Translations under genes and position numbers: made by a program
Origin: Corynebacterium confusum
GTDB taxonomy: Bacteria > Actinomycetota > Actinomycetes > Mycobacteriales > Mycobacteriaceae
Direction of reading: 5' to 3'
Length of the DNA: 64,000 nucleotides
Assembly (NCBI RefSeq): GCF_030408715.1
Contig: NZ_CP047202.1
Span: forward strand, 124,001-188,000
Shown here: positions 25,833 through 33,360 of the stretch, piece by piece
How positions within the stretch are numbered: the first letter of the stretch is position 1
Layout: the number at the start of each line of letters is the position of its first letter
The notes under the pieces: model-generated
What the model was told of the DNA's origin: nothing
What the model saw: the letters and a program-made list of their open reading frames with translations, nothing else
Databases searched by the model: none

Positions 25833-26296
25833 TCGATTCCCACCCACTGCACAGAGTCGTCGTCCAGCAGCTGTTCCTTCCAGATCGGAACCTCGGCCTT
25901 CACACGGTCGGCGAGCTCCGCGGCCGCGACGAAGGAGTCCTTGCGGTGGGCCGAGGACGCGATGACCACGAAGGCCAGTTCGCCAATCGTGAGGGGCCCG
26001 GTGCGGTGGGCGGTCCACAGGCGCACCGCCGGGTGCGCGGCGGCGACCTCGCCAGCGATGCGCGCGATCTCCGCATCGGCGCTGGGGTGGGAGGAATAGG
26101 TCAGCAGTTTTACCCGCTGGCCGCCGTCGTGATCGCGGACGATGCCATCGAAGGTCACTGCCGCGCCCATCGCCCGGGTCAGGACTTCTTCGCGGGCGGG
26201 GCCAACCAGTTCTTCCAGGGGCTGTTGCGTCAGGAAAGCGCCCAGGACCTTGCCGGTCTGGGCGTGGACGTAATCCGGATCCCCGTTAGTGCTCAT
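25829..26296 (-). CDS. moaE: Molybdopterin synthase large subunit MoaE
   Basis: A 155-residue catalytic subunit of molybdopterin synthase, which inserts two sulfurs into precursor Z using thiocarboxylated MoaD. Family blocks are GAAVTFDGIVRDHDGG, HRTGPLTIGELAFVV and AHRKDSF, with the catalytic lysine in VPIWKEQ near residue 140. It overlaps the upstream moaB stop by 11 bases and the downstream moeB-like start by four, so the three genes are tightly coupled. moaD is encoded separately in the divergent direction at 28133. Confidence 0.93.
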   Translation of the reverse strand: MSTNGDPDYVHAQTGKVLGAFLTQQPLEELVGPAREEVLTRAMGAAVTFDGIVRDHDGGQRVKLLTYSSHPSADAEIARIAGEVAAAHPAVRLWTAHRTGPLTIGELAFVVIASSAHRKDSFVAAAELADRVKAEVPIWKEQLLDDDSVQWVGIE

Positions 26297-26759
26297 GTGT
26301 TCCTTCTAGCATGTCAACCAGGGGAACCACTAATTCTTCCAGGACTGAACAACTGTCCTTCACCCCTCCCGTAGAACCGGGCAGGGTCATGGCGAAGGTC
26401 GTGCCGGTCACCCCGGCCACCGCACGGGAGGCCAGGGCCGTGGGCACTGATTCCAGGCCCTTCTGCCAGAAAGCCATGGGGATACCGGGCAGCTCGCGCT
26501 CCAGGTGCTTGGCGACGGCCTCGACGGTGCGGTCGTCCGCGCTCAGGCCGGTGCCGCCGGAGGTCAGGATGACGGAGTGCCCGGCGGCGAAGGCGGCGTC
26601 GACGGCCTGCTCAATATCGGCGTCAGGGACGACCACGGGGTCGGGAGTATCAAAGCCCTTGCGGCGCAGGAAATCCACGGCGATGGGGCCGGAGCGGTCC
26701 TCGTAAATCCCGGCGGCCGCGCGGGTCGAGGCGACGATGACGAGTCCAGTGCGGGTCAT
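26286..26759 (-). CDS. moaB: Molybdopterin adenylyltransferase-type protein MoaB/MogA
   Basis: A 157-residue MPT-binding protein that adenylates molybdopterin before molybdate insertion by MoeA. It shows VIVASTRAAAGIYEDRSGP at the N-terminus and LTSGGTGLSADDRTVEAV, the conserved GGTG loop with the substrate Asp, near residues 65-82. LPGSTGGVKDS is a further family block. The AAGGAGC ribosome site is strong. It lies 45 bases downstream of moeA. Confidence 0.92.
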   Translation of the reverse strand: MTRTGLVIVASTRAAAGIYEDRSGPIAVDFLRRKGFDTPDPVVVPDADIEQAVDAAFAAGHSVILTSGGTGLSADDRTVEAVAKHLERELPGIPMAFWQKGLESVPTALASRAVAGVTGTTFAMTLPGSTGGVKDSCSVLEELVVPLVDMLEGTHEH

Positions 26760-26804
26760 GGCAGCTCCTTCAATTCCTTCACACTCGGGGAAAATTACAA
26801 AGAA

Positions 26805-28004
26805 TTACAGCGGGTAGATGGTTACTTGGGCGCCGGCGTCCAGCTCCGCGGCGATGGGGATGCGGATGAGGCAGTCGGCGCCGATGGCCTGCGCGACCAG
26901 ATGGGAACCCGGCCCGCCGACCTGGCTGACGGTGATGGCGTCGGCCCTGATTGTCATGTGGCCGCGCAGGAAGCACTCGCGGTCGTCCAGCCCGGTCACC
27001 GGGTGCGCGAGCTGGGCGGGCAGGGCCGGCAGGGTGGTCCCCAGCAGGTCGGCGACGTAGAGGTGGAAGCTGACCAGCGAGGAGATCGGGTTGCCCGGCA
27101 GGCAGATGACCGGCGTCCCGGCGAGCTTGGCCAGCCCCTGCGGGCCGCCCGGCTGCTGGTCGACGTGGCCAAACCAGCCGTGCGGTTCCAGCACCTGGCG
27201 CACGACCTCGAACTTGCCGGCGCTGATGCCGCCGGAGGTCACGATGGCGTCCGGCTGCAGCTCCGCGATGGCGGTGTCCAGGTCGCGGCGCAGCTTGTCC
27301 GGATCGTCGTCGGTGCGCACGTGGCCGGCCACGACGATGCCGGCTTCCGCGGCCAGGGCCGTGAGCATGGGCCCGTTCGAGTCCGGGATGGCGGCCGAGC
27401 GATCCGCCAGGTCCGCGCTGCTGCTGCCGATCTCCGCGCCGCCGGTGCAGATCACGATCCGCGCCGGGGCGACCACGTTGACGGTCGGGATGTCCTGGCC
27501 CGCCAGGGTAGCGATGACCGCCGCGTTGATGCGCGTGCCGCCGGTGACCAGCGTGGAGCCGCGGGAGATATCGCTGCCGGCGGCGCGCACGAACTGTCCC
27601 TCCGGCACGGCCGGGGCCGTGACGGTCTCACCTTTAGCCAGAAAGTCCGCCGGCTCGGTGCGCTCGACCGGCACGATGGCGGCGGTGCCGCGCGGGACCT
27701 TCGCCCCGGTCATGATGGGCGCGGCCTGGCCGTCCAGGCCGTCCGCGTAGAAGCGATCCGGATCCGTGCCGGCCGGGATGGTCTCACCGACCGTAAAGGT
27801 CCCGCCCGCCGCGGTGGGCAGGGCGTAGCCATCCATCTGCGAATTATCGAAGCGGGGGGAGTCATAGGCGGCGACCACGTCCGCCGCCAGCGTGGCGCCC
27901 AAGGATTCGCTCAGTGCTACCTCGTGGTGCCGGCTGCGGTGGAGCGCGCCGCAGTCATCCAGCAGTTGCTTGACTTCCGCATGGTGCTGTTCCGGAGTAC
28001 GCAT
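26805..28004 (-). CDS. moeA: Molybdopterin molybdotransferase MoeA
   Basis: A 399-residue enzyme that inserts molybdate into adenylated molybdopterin. Key blocks are SPRFDNSQMDGYALP (conserved DNSxMDG), GAKVPRGTAAIVPVE, and in the MogA-like domain TSGGISAGKFEVV, with PVICLPGNPISSLVSF further on. I place the start at 28004 because TAAGAT lies exactly seven bases before it; an ATG nine bases upstream and a frame back to 28082 are alternatives. It is the first gene of moeA-moaB-moaE-moeB. No moaA or moaC lies in the window, so early steps are encoded elsewhere. Confidence 0.93.
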   Translation of the reverse strand: MRTPEQHHAEVKQLLDDCGALHRSRHHEVALSESLGATLAADVVAAYDSPRFDNSQMDGYALPTAAGGTFTVGETIPAGTDPDRFYADGLDGQAAPIMTGAKVPRGTAAIVPVERTEPADFLAKGETVTAPAVPEGQFVRAAGSDISRGSTLVTGGTRINAAVIATLAGQDIPTVNVVAPARIVICTGGAEIGSSSADLADRSAAIPDSNGPMLTALAAEAGIVVAGHVRTDDDPDKLRRDLDTAIAELQPDAIVTSGGISAGKFEVVRQVLEPHGWFGHVDQQPGGPQGLAKLAGTPVICLPGNPISSLVSFHLYVADLLGTTLPALPAQLAHPVTGLDDRECFLRGHMTIRADAITVSQVGGPGSHLVAQAIGADCLIRIPIAAELDAGAQVTIYPL

Positions 28005-28011
28005 GGGCCCC

Positions 28012-28017
28012 ATCTTA
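28012..28017 (-). promoter_or_regulatory. Leaderless-type -10 box (TAAGAT) for moeA operon
   Basis: TAAGAT on the minus strand, seven bases before the ATG at 28004. Confidence 0.5.
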
Positions 28018-28132
28018 GCCGCCGCGGTGCGGCGGCCGCGGAACAGAGTTGGCCGCGGGCTGAACGAGCGTTCTAGGCGCACTGGGGTGGTGGGTTCGAC
28101 AAGGAAGGACCTAGCCCGGCATAGTAGAGGCC

Positions 28133-28408
28133 ATGTTGGAGGTGCACTATTTCGCGGCCGCCCGCGCCGCTGCCGGGACGGCCCAGGAGCAGATCCCGGA
28201 CGCGCAGGTGCCCGCCCGCCTAGGCGAGCTGCTTGATCAGCTGGTCGCCGCGCACCCGGGGACCACGGAGGCGGGGATGGGACTGGAAGAAATCCTTCCG
28301 CGCTGCACCTTCCTCGTCGACGGTTCGGCCGCCGGGGACAGTTACCGCGAGGTAGCCCTGGCAGGGGTCGCCCGCGTGGACGTCCTGCCGCCGTTTGCGG
28401 GCGGTTAG
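28133..28408 (+). CDS. moaD: Molybdopterin synthase sulfur carrier MoaD
   Basis: A 91-residue ubiquitin-fold protein ending in PPFAGG. The C-terminal Gly-Gly is adenylated and thiocarboxylated by the MoeB-like enzyme, then donates sulfur in the MoaE complex. The N-terminal VHYFAAARAAAGTAQEQ and the mid FLVDGSAAGD blocks fit MoaD. It is divergent from the moeA operon with about 128 bases between starts. Its last four bases overlap the convergent membrane-protein gene. Confidence 0.9.
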   Translation: MLEVHYFAAARAAAGTAQEQIPDAQVPARLGELLDQLVAAHPGTTEAGMGLEEILPRCTFLVDGSAAGDSYREVALAGVARVDVLPPFAGG

Positions 28409-28857
28409 GAGCGGCCGCCGCTGGCCAGGCGCCGGACCGGGCTGGTGAAGAAGTTGACCACGCCGGAGACCAGCGAGAGCACCACCGCGCCCAGGATGGC
28501 CGGCCACCAGCCGTCGATGGCCAGGTTGCCCACGCCCAGATCCAGCTGGTTGAGCAGCCGCTCGACCAGCAGCAGGACGGCGCCGTTGATGACCAGGATG
28601 AATAGCCCCAGCGTCAGGCAGGTAATCGGCGCGCCGAGGATCCGCAGCACCGGGGTAACCACCGCGTTGACCACGATGAAGGCGATGGCCACGGCGATGA
28701 ACGTGCCGGAAGAGCCGGGCTCGTTGGTCGATCCGATTTCGTTGAAGCCGTTGGCCGCCGGCGGGACGATGTCCACGCCCGGCACGAAGGTGACCACGAC
28801 CCACAGGGCGATCGCGATGGCCACCACATTCAGGGCCAGGTTGACGAGGGTACGCAT
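28405..28857 (-). CDS. Phage-holin-family (superfamily IV type) membrane protein
   Basis: A 150-residue protein with four hydrophobic segments: LNVVAIAIALWVVVTFV, FIAVAIAFIVVNAVVTPVL, CLTLGLFILVINGAVLLLVE, and AILGAVVLSLVSGVVNFF. NAVVTPVLRILGAPITCLTL is the hallmark of the 'phage holin family 4' membrane proteins common in actinobacteria. Despite the name there is no phage context here, and the cellular role is unknown. AGGAG lies ten bases before the ATG. Confidence 0.8.
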   Translation of the reverse strand: MRTLVNLALNVVAIAIALWVVVTFVPGVDIVPPAANGFNEIGSTNEPGSSGTFIAVAIAFIVVNAVVTPVLRILGAPITCLTLGLFILVINGAVLLLVERLLNQLDLGVGNLAIDGWWPAILGAVVLSLVSGVVNFFTSPVRRLASGGRS

Positions 28858-28916
28858 GGCGGGACACTCCTAGCGGTTGACGTTTCGCCCCATTCTAGCG
28901 GTCCCGCCGCGCCCGC

Positions 28917-29975
28917 CTAGTCCGCCTGTGCCGTGGCGGCGCGGAAGGCGGCTGCCAGCGCGTCGGTTTCCTCCGCGGTGGTGACGGTGATGCGGATGCC
29001 CTCGTCGAAGGCACGCACCAGCACGCCCTCCGCCGCGATCTTGGCGGCCAGCTCCTGCGGCGTGCCAATATCGGCGATGGCCGGCGCCGGCAGCCACACG
29101 AAGTTGGCCTCAGAGTGCGGGCTGCCGAAATCGGCCAGCTCGGCGGCGACGCGCTCGCGCTGCTCGACGGCCTCGTCGGTGCGGGACTGGAGTGCGGCAG
29201 CATCCGCCAGTGATGCCAGGGCGCCGGCCTGGCCCACGGCGTTGACGGAAAACGGCACGGCCACCTGGTTGAGCGCGGCGATGATATTCGCGGCGCCGAA
29301 GGCGTAGCCCACGCGCACCCCGGCCAGGCCGTAGGCCTTGGAAAAAGTCCGCATGCCCACCAGGTTCGGGTACCGGCGCAGGTACTGGGTGGCGTCCGGG
29401 GTATCCGCGGCGCGGTTGTACTCGAAGTAGGCCTCGTCGAGGGCGACGATGACGTCGCCGGGCACCTTGTCCATGAAGTCGGTGAACTCCTGGTTGGTGA
29501 TGGTGGTGCCCGTCGGGTTATTCGGGTTGCACAGGAAGATCAGGCTGGTGCGCTCCGTGATGGCGCCGGCCATGCCGGCCAGATCCATGCCGTGGTCCGC
29601 GCCCAGCGGGATGGCCACTGGCTGCGCGCCGACCACCTGGACGAAGATCGGGTAGGCCTCGAAGGAACGCCACGGGAAGATGACCTCGCTCTCGGCGGTG
29701 GAGGTGATTTGCACCAGCTGCTGGCAGATGGCCGAGGAGCCGGTACCTACCGCCACCTCGTCGAAGTCCACGCCCAGGTGCTGGGCCAGGGCCTCGCGCA
29801 GGGCCACGGCGCCCATGTCCGGGTAACGGTTGGCTCCGGCGGCGGCACGGTTCATCGCCTCCTGCGCGGCCGACAACGGCGGGTGGCTGGCCTCATTGGA
29901 AGACAGCTTCACGGCGTCGTCGTTGCGCGCGCCGGGCCGGTAGACGGGTAGGGAGGAAAGGTCAGGACGAATCAT
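28917..29975 (-). CDS. pat: Aromatic-amino-acid / histidinol-phosphate-type aminotransferase
   Basis: A 352-residue class I/II PLP aminotransferase. Motifs are KLSSNEASHPP near the N-terminus, IFLCNPNNPTGT near residues 149-160, ALDEAYFEYNR, and the PLP lysine in RTFSKAYGLAGVRVGYAFG. It resembles the actinobacterial Pat/HisC2 group that transaminates phenylpyruvate and related keto acids. Start is at 29975, with TAAGGT seven bases upstream; the frame to 30089 overlaps the next gene. Directly upstream is a remnant of a keto-acid decarboxylase, which would act on the same kind of keto acids. Confidence 0.87.
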   Translation of the reverse strand: MIRPDLSSLPVYRPGARNDDAVKLSSNEASHPPLSAAQEAMNRAAAGANRYPDMGAVALREALAQHLGVDFDEVAVGTGSSAICQQLVQITSTAESEVIFPWRSFEAYPIFVQVVGAQPVAIPLGADHGMDLAGMAGAITERTSLIFLCNPNNPTGTTITNQEFTDFMDKVPGDVIVALDEAYFEYNRAADTPDATQYLRRYPNLVGMRTFSKAYGLAGVRVGYAFGAANIIAALNQVAVPFSVNAVGQAGALASLADAAALQSRTDEAVEQRERVAAELADFGSPHSEANFVWLPAPAIADIGTPQELAAKIAAEGVLVRAFDEGIRITVTTAEETDALAAAFRAATAQAD

Positions 29976-29982
29976 GAAGTTA

Positions 29983-29988
29983 ACCTTA
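29983..29988 (-). promoter_or_regulatory. Leaderless-type -10 box (TAAGGT) for pat
   Basis: TAAGGT on the minus strand ends seven bases before the ATG at 29975. It overlaps the stop codon of the decarboxylase remnant. Confidence 0.5.
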
Positions 29989-30195
29989 GGGGTTGCGGGG
30001 CTCGTGCGGGCCGAAATCGAAATCTGCGGTGGCCGGGCCGAAGGGATCGAGGCGGACCTCGAGGAAGGCGCCGGTCCTGCTGGCCGCAATCTGCTCCAGG
30101 AAGCTTAATTTGAAATCGCCGGGAACGCTGATGATCTCCGTGATGCCGATGGCCTTGAGCCCGTCCAGCAGGAACTCGCCGATGGTGGTGCGCAT
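29986..30195 (-). pseudogene. Internally deleted indolepyruvate/keto-acid decarboxylase remnant
   Basis: A 69-residue frame. Residues 1-38 (MRTTIGEFLLDGLKAIG, then ISVPGDFKLSFLEQI) match the N-terminus of ThDP-dependent indolepyruvate/pyruvate decarboxylases, including the VPGDYNLQFLD-like block. Residues 44-55 (GAFLEVRLDPFG) look like the C-terminal end of the same family. The intervening part of a roughly 550-residue enzyme is missing, which suggests an in-frame internal deletion. A strong AAAGGAC ribosome site remains, so the short peptide may still be made. The N-terminal match is convincing; the C-terminal match is weaker. Confidence 0.65.
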
Positions 30196-30436
30196 AAAGA
30201 AGTCCTTTCCGGTTAAGGTGCGCCAGCACGGCGCGGGGTGGTGGATCGTGCTGTGAGCGTCCTGCCTTCCGACTATGTCGTGCGGCTTTGTCCGAGCTTG
30301 CGGCGCCCCGGGACAGTAGGCGGGATAATAGGGAGGGGCGAGTTTGTTTCTGTTTTGGTTAACAGGTACCCTAAATCTTCGTAACTCATGGTGCGACGGC
30401 TGGTTCGCGCTAGCTAGTAGCACCGCGTTTTACGCT

Positions 30437-30525
30437 GGAGACGTGCCAGAGCGGCCGAATGGGGCTCACTGCTAATGAGTTGCCCTCTTAACGGAGGGCC
30501 GGAGGTTCAAATCCTCTCGTCTCCG
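30437..30525 (+). tRNA. tRNA-Ser(GCT)
   Basis: Acceptor GGAGACG/CGTCTCC, anticodon stem CTCAC? shown as CTCA/TGAG flanking loop CTGCTAA (anticodon GCT), long variable arm, T-arm GGAGGTTCAAATCCTC, discriminator G. CCA is not encoded (CCG follows). Confidence 0.95.
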
Positions 30526-30631
30526 CCGCATTTATAGTCCGCGCTCCGAGGTAGCTTATTCCTCGGGACGCGGGCGTTTTTGGCTTTGTGCAGGCCTTGT
30601 CCCGGCGGATTGCGAATCTGCGCGAGCAGAG

Positions 30632-30637
30632 TATAAG
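30632..30637 (+). promoter_or_regulatory. Leaderless-type -10 box (TATAAG) for the MFS gene
   Basis: TATAAG, one base from TATAAT, lies seven bases before the ATG at 30645. Confidence 0.45.
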
Positions 30638-30644
30638 TAGTGTA

Positions 30645-32147
30645 ATGACAAAATCCGGGCGGCCAGACAAAAACGCATCCACAGGATCGGAGGCGAATGC
30701 CTCGGAGTACCCAGCCGGGCAGGATCCCGCCCGGTGGCGCGTGCTCATCGTCCTGCTCGTCGCGATCTTCATGTCGCTGCTTAGCGTGTCCATCGTCAAC
30801 GTGGCCCTGCCGTCCATCCAGGCCGGCCTGGACGCCAGCGACTCCGACGTGCAGTGGGTGCTGTCCGGTTACGCGCTCACCTTCGGCGTGGTACTGGTGG
30901 CCGCCGGGCGCTCCGGGGACCTGGTGGGACGCGGCGGCATCTTCATCGTCGGCATCGCTATCTACACCCTGGCCAGTGCCTCGGCGGGGTTTGCGCCGAA
31001 TGCCGAGTCGCTCAATCTCTCCCGCTTCATCCAGGGCGTTGGCGCAGGCTTGCTCAACCCGCAGGGCGTGGGCATGATCCAGCAGTACTTCCGCGGTGCG
31101 GAACGCGGCCGGGCCTTCGGCTACTTCGGCTCCACCGTGGGCGTGGCGGTGGCCATCGGGCCGGTGCTGGGCGGCTTCCTCATCCGCATCGGCGGCGCGG
31201 ACCTGGGCTGGCGCCTGACCATGCTGGTCAATTTCCCCATCGGGCTTTTGGCCATCGTCTTAGGTCTCATGTGGTTTCCGCGCCCGCTGTTTTCCAGGGT
31301 GCGCGACAGCGCCGGGGAGAAGGTTGGGGCCTGGCAGGCGTTTAAGTCCCTGGACCCAGTCGGCGCGCTGTTGCTGGGGCTGGCGGTGCTGTGCGTGCTC
31401 TTCCCGTTCGTGGAATCCTCCGGCTCGCGGTGGGTCTGGGCCCTCCTGCCGGCCGGGGCGGTTTGCGTGGCCATCTGGGTGGCCTGGGAGCGCCACCACA
31501 AGTCCACCGGCCACGAGCCGATGGTGGACCTGGGCATCTTCCAGACCTTTACCTTCCGCAACGGCACCATCATCGCCACGCTGTGGTTCATGGGCATTAC
31601 CAGCATCTGGGTGCTGGTCGCGCTGTACTTCCAGAACGGGCTGGGCTATTCCGCGCTGGTGGCCGGCTGTGTGGGCCTGCCCTCGGCGCTGCTGAACTCC
31701 GTGACCGCCACCCTGGCCGGCAAGAGCGTCTCGGTCTACGGGCGCCGCGTAGTGATTATCGGCATGCTGACCACGCTTTTCGGTCTGGTGACGACCATCG
31801 CGGTGATTTGGGGGACCACGCACTGGTCCGTCAGCGAGTGGTGGCTGGTGCTCACCCTGTGCTTCGTCGGCGCCGGTCAGGGCGCGGTGGTCTCCCCGAA
31901 CCAGACGCTGACGCTGGCCGAGGTGCCCGCCAACTACGCCGGCTCCTCCGGCGCGGTCATGCAGACCGGGCAGCGGATCGGCACCGCGGTAGGGCTGGCG
32001 GTGACCACCGCCATCGTCTTCGCCACCCTGGCCAACACCGACGCCGATTGGCCCGGGGCCATCATCATGGGCTTCGCCATGATTACCGCGGTCTGCCTGG
32101 CGGCCCTGGGCTTCGGCGTGGCCGAACGGGTGGGCCGCCGGCGCTAG
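30645..32147 (+). CDS. MFS multidrug exporter, DHA2 (14-helix) type
   Basis: A 500-residue major facilitator with about 14 hydrophobic helices. The first begins at about residue 31 (VLIVLLVAIFMSLLSVSIVN) and leads into VALPSIQAGLDAS and the DHA2 block WVLSGYALTFGVVLVAAGRSGD. Motif C-like GSTVGVAVAIGPVLGGFL identifies it as a proton-driven exporter. The start at 30645 is supported by TATAAG seven bases upstream; the frame from GTG 30588 would add 19 residues. The substrate is unknown; drug or metabolite export is the family role. It stands alone between a tRNA and a convergent gene. Confidence 0.87.
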   Translation: MTKSGRPDKNASTGSEANASEYPAGQDPARWRVLIVLLVAIFMSLLSVSIVNVALPSIQAGLDASDSDVQWVLSGYALTFGVVLVAAGRSGDLVGRGGIFIVGIAIYTLASASAGFAPNAESLNLSRFIQGVGAGLLNPQGVGMIQQYFRGAERGRAFGYFGSTVGVAVAIGPVLGGFLIRIGGADLGWRLTMLVNFPIGLLAIVLGLMWFPRPLFSRVRDSAGEKVGAWQAFKSLDPVGALLLGLAVLCVLFPFVESSGSRWVWALLPAGAVCVAIWVAWERHHKSTGHEPMVDLGIFQTFTFRNGTIIATLWFMGITSIWVLVALYFQNGLGYSALVAGCVGLPSALLNSVTATLAGKSVSVYGRRVVIIGMLTTLFGLVTTIAVIWGTTHWSVSEWWLVLTLCFVGAGQGAVVSPNQTLTLAEVPANYAGSSGAVMQTGQRIGTAVGLAVTTAIVFATLANTDADWPGAIIMGFAMITAVCLAALGFGVAERVGRRR

Positions 32148-32219
32148 GCGCGGGCGGCGTCCGCGTCCGCCGAGGCGACGGCGAAGCCCTGGCCGCAGAA
32201 GAATTCCTCGGCCGGCTGC

Positions 32220-33182
32220 CTAGGACCACTTGGGCCGGGGCGCGACCCAGCGGTCCAGCTGGGCGAAGAGCTCCTCTGCGGTGTCCGCCACGATGAGGCT
32301 GTCCCGGTCGGCGGCGCGCACCAGGCCTTGCTCCACCAGGTGGTCCAGCAGGTCCACCAGTGGGGCCCAGAAGGTCGTGCCGAACAGGGCCAGGGGCGTG
32401 GCGTGCAGGCCCAGCTGCTGGCGGGTCCAGACGTCGAAGAACTCGTCCAAGGTCCCGGCGCCGCCCGGCAGCGCCACGCAGGCGTCGGCCAGATCGCTCA
32501 TGCGCTGCTTGCGCTCGTGCATGGTCTCTACCATCTCCAGCCGGTCGAGGCCCGGGTGGGCGATCTCGCCGTCGACCAGGTGCTGGGGGATGACCCCGGT
32601 GATGGGCGCGCCGGCGGCGTGGGCGGCGTCCGCCACCGCGCCCATCAGCCCGACCTTGCCGCCGCCGTAGATAAGGCGCACCCCGTGCGCGCCCAGCGCG
32701 GTGCCCAGCTCCCGCGCCAGCTCCAGGTTGTGCGGGTCCGTGCCGGTGCTCGCCCCCGTGTACACCGCGAGTGAGCGCGGCGCGGTCCTCGCCGCCAGCG
32801 CCGGGAAGACCTCCTCGGCCAGCAGCGGGGCGAGCGGCTTGTCCGGCGCGTGCGGGTTGATCCAGGCCAGCTCGGTGATCTCGTGGCTGGCCTGGGCGGA
32901 AACCTCGTAAGGGTAGCTAAAGACCGTGGCGGACACGGCGTACCCGGCCTCGTTGGCCGCCGGGGCGTCAAACGTGCCGAGCTCCTTCAACGCCGCGCCG
33001 GCAAGTTCGACGCCCAGTTCCTCGGCCACCTCGCGCACCGCGGCCTGACGGGCGTTTTCGCCCGGCTCCGGCTTCCCACCGGGGAACTGGAAGAGCTCGG
33101 TGCCGGCCTTGCGGACGGTGAGCACCTGGCCGGTGCGGTTGCGGAAAATGACGGCGCTGACGTTAATGGTCGGAGTGGGCAT
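32220..33182 (-). CDS. NUDIX hydrolase fused to LOG-family phosphoribohydrolase
   Basis: A 320-residue two-domain protein. Residues about 5-125 are a NUDIX domain, with Nudix box from GGKPEPGENARQAAVREV to EELGV at 35-57. Residues about 136-315 are a TIGR00730/LOG domain with YGGGKVGLMG at 172-181 and PGGAGTLDEFFDVW at 239-252, the signature of cytokinin-riboside-monophosphate phosphoribohydrolases, which release a base from a nucleoside 5'-monophosphate. The fusion suggests that a nucleoside di/triphosphate-type substrate is cut to the monophosphate and then to base plus ribose-5-phosphate. That sequence is inference. It has a leaderless start with TAGTCT. Confidence 0.88.
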   Translation of the reverse strand: MPTPTINVSAVIFRNRTGQVLTVRKAGTELFQFPGGKPEPGENARQAAVREVAEELGVELAGAALKELGTFDAPAANEAGYAVSATVFSYPYEVSAQASHEITELAWINPHAPDKPLAPLLAEEVFPALAARTAPRSLAVYTGASTGTDPHNLELARELGTALGAHGVRLIYGGGKVGLMGAVADAAHAAGAPITGVIPQHLVDGEIAHPGLDRLEMVETMHERKQRMSDLADACVALPGGAGTLDEFFDVWTRQQLGLHATPLALFGTTFWAPLVDLLDHLVEQGLVRAADRDSLIVADTAEELFAQLDRWVAPRPKWS

Positions 33183-33189
33183 GGGCCAT

Positions 33190-33195
33190 AGACTA
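33190..33195 (-). promoter_or_regulatory. Leaderless-type -10 box (TAGTCT) for the NUDIX-LOG gene
   Basis: TAGTCT on the minus strand, seven bases before the ATG at 33182. Confidence 0.5.
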
Positions 33196-33360
33196 CACCG
33201 CGCCAGGCCGGTTGACGCGGTGCATTTGAAGGCGCAAAAGGCCAGCAGTCGCGTCCGTTGCCCAAATTCCGCACTTTGGGTTTATTCTTAGCAAGGCACG
33301 CCGGGAACCCCGGCACCAAACCAACGCCAATCAGTGTGGATATCAAGGGAGGTGGCGGGT

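Noticed and set aside
28405..28857. Prophage lysis gene (holin)
   Set aside because: The family name is misleading; no endolysin or phage gene lies nearby and the protein is a common actinobacterial membrane protein.
33199..33360. Magnesium riboswitch before mgtE
   Set aside because: Only one small hairpin is visible; no conserved M-box or ykkC-like elements could be recognised.
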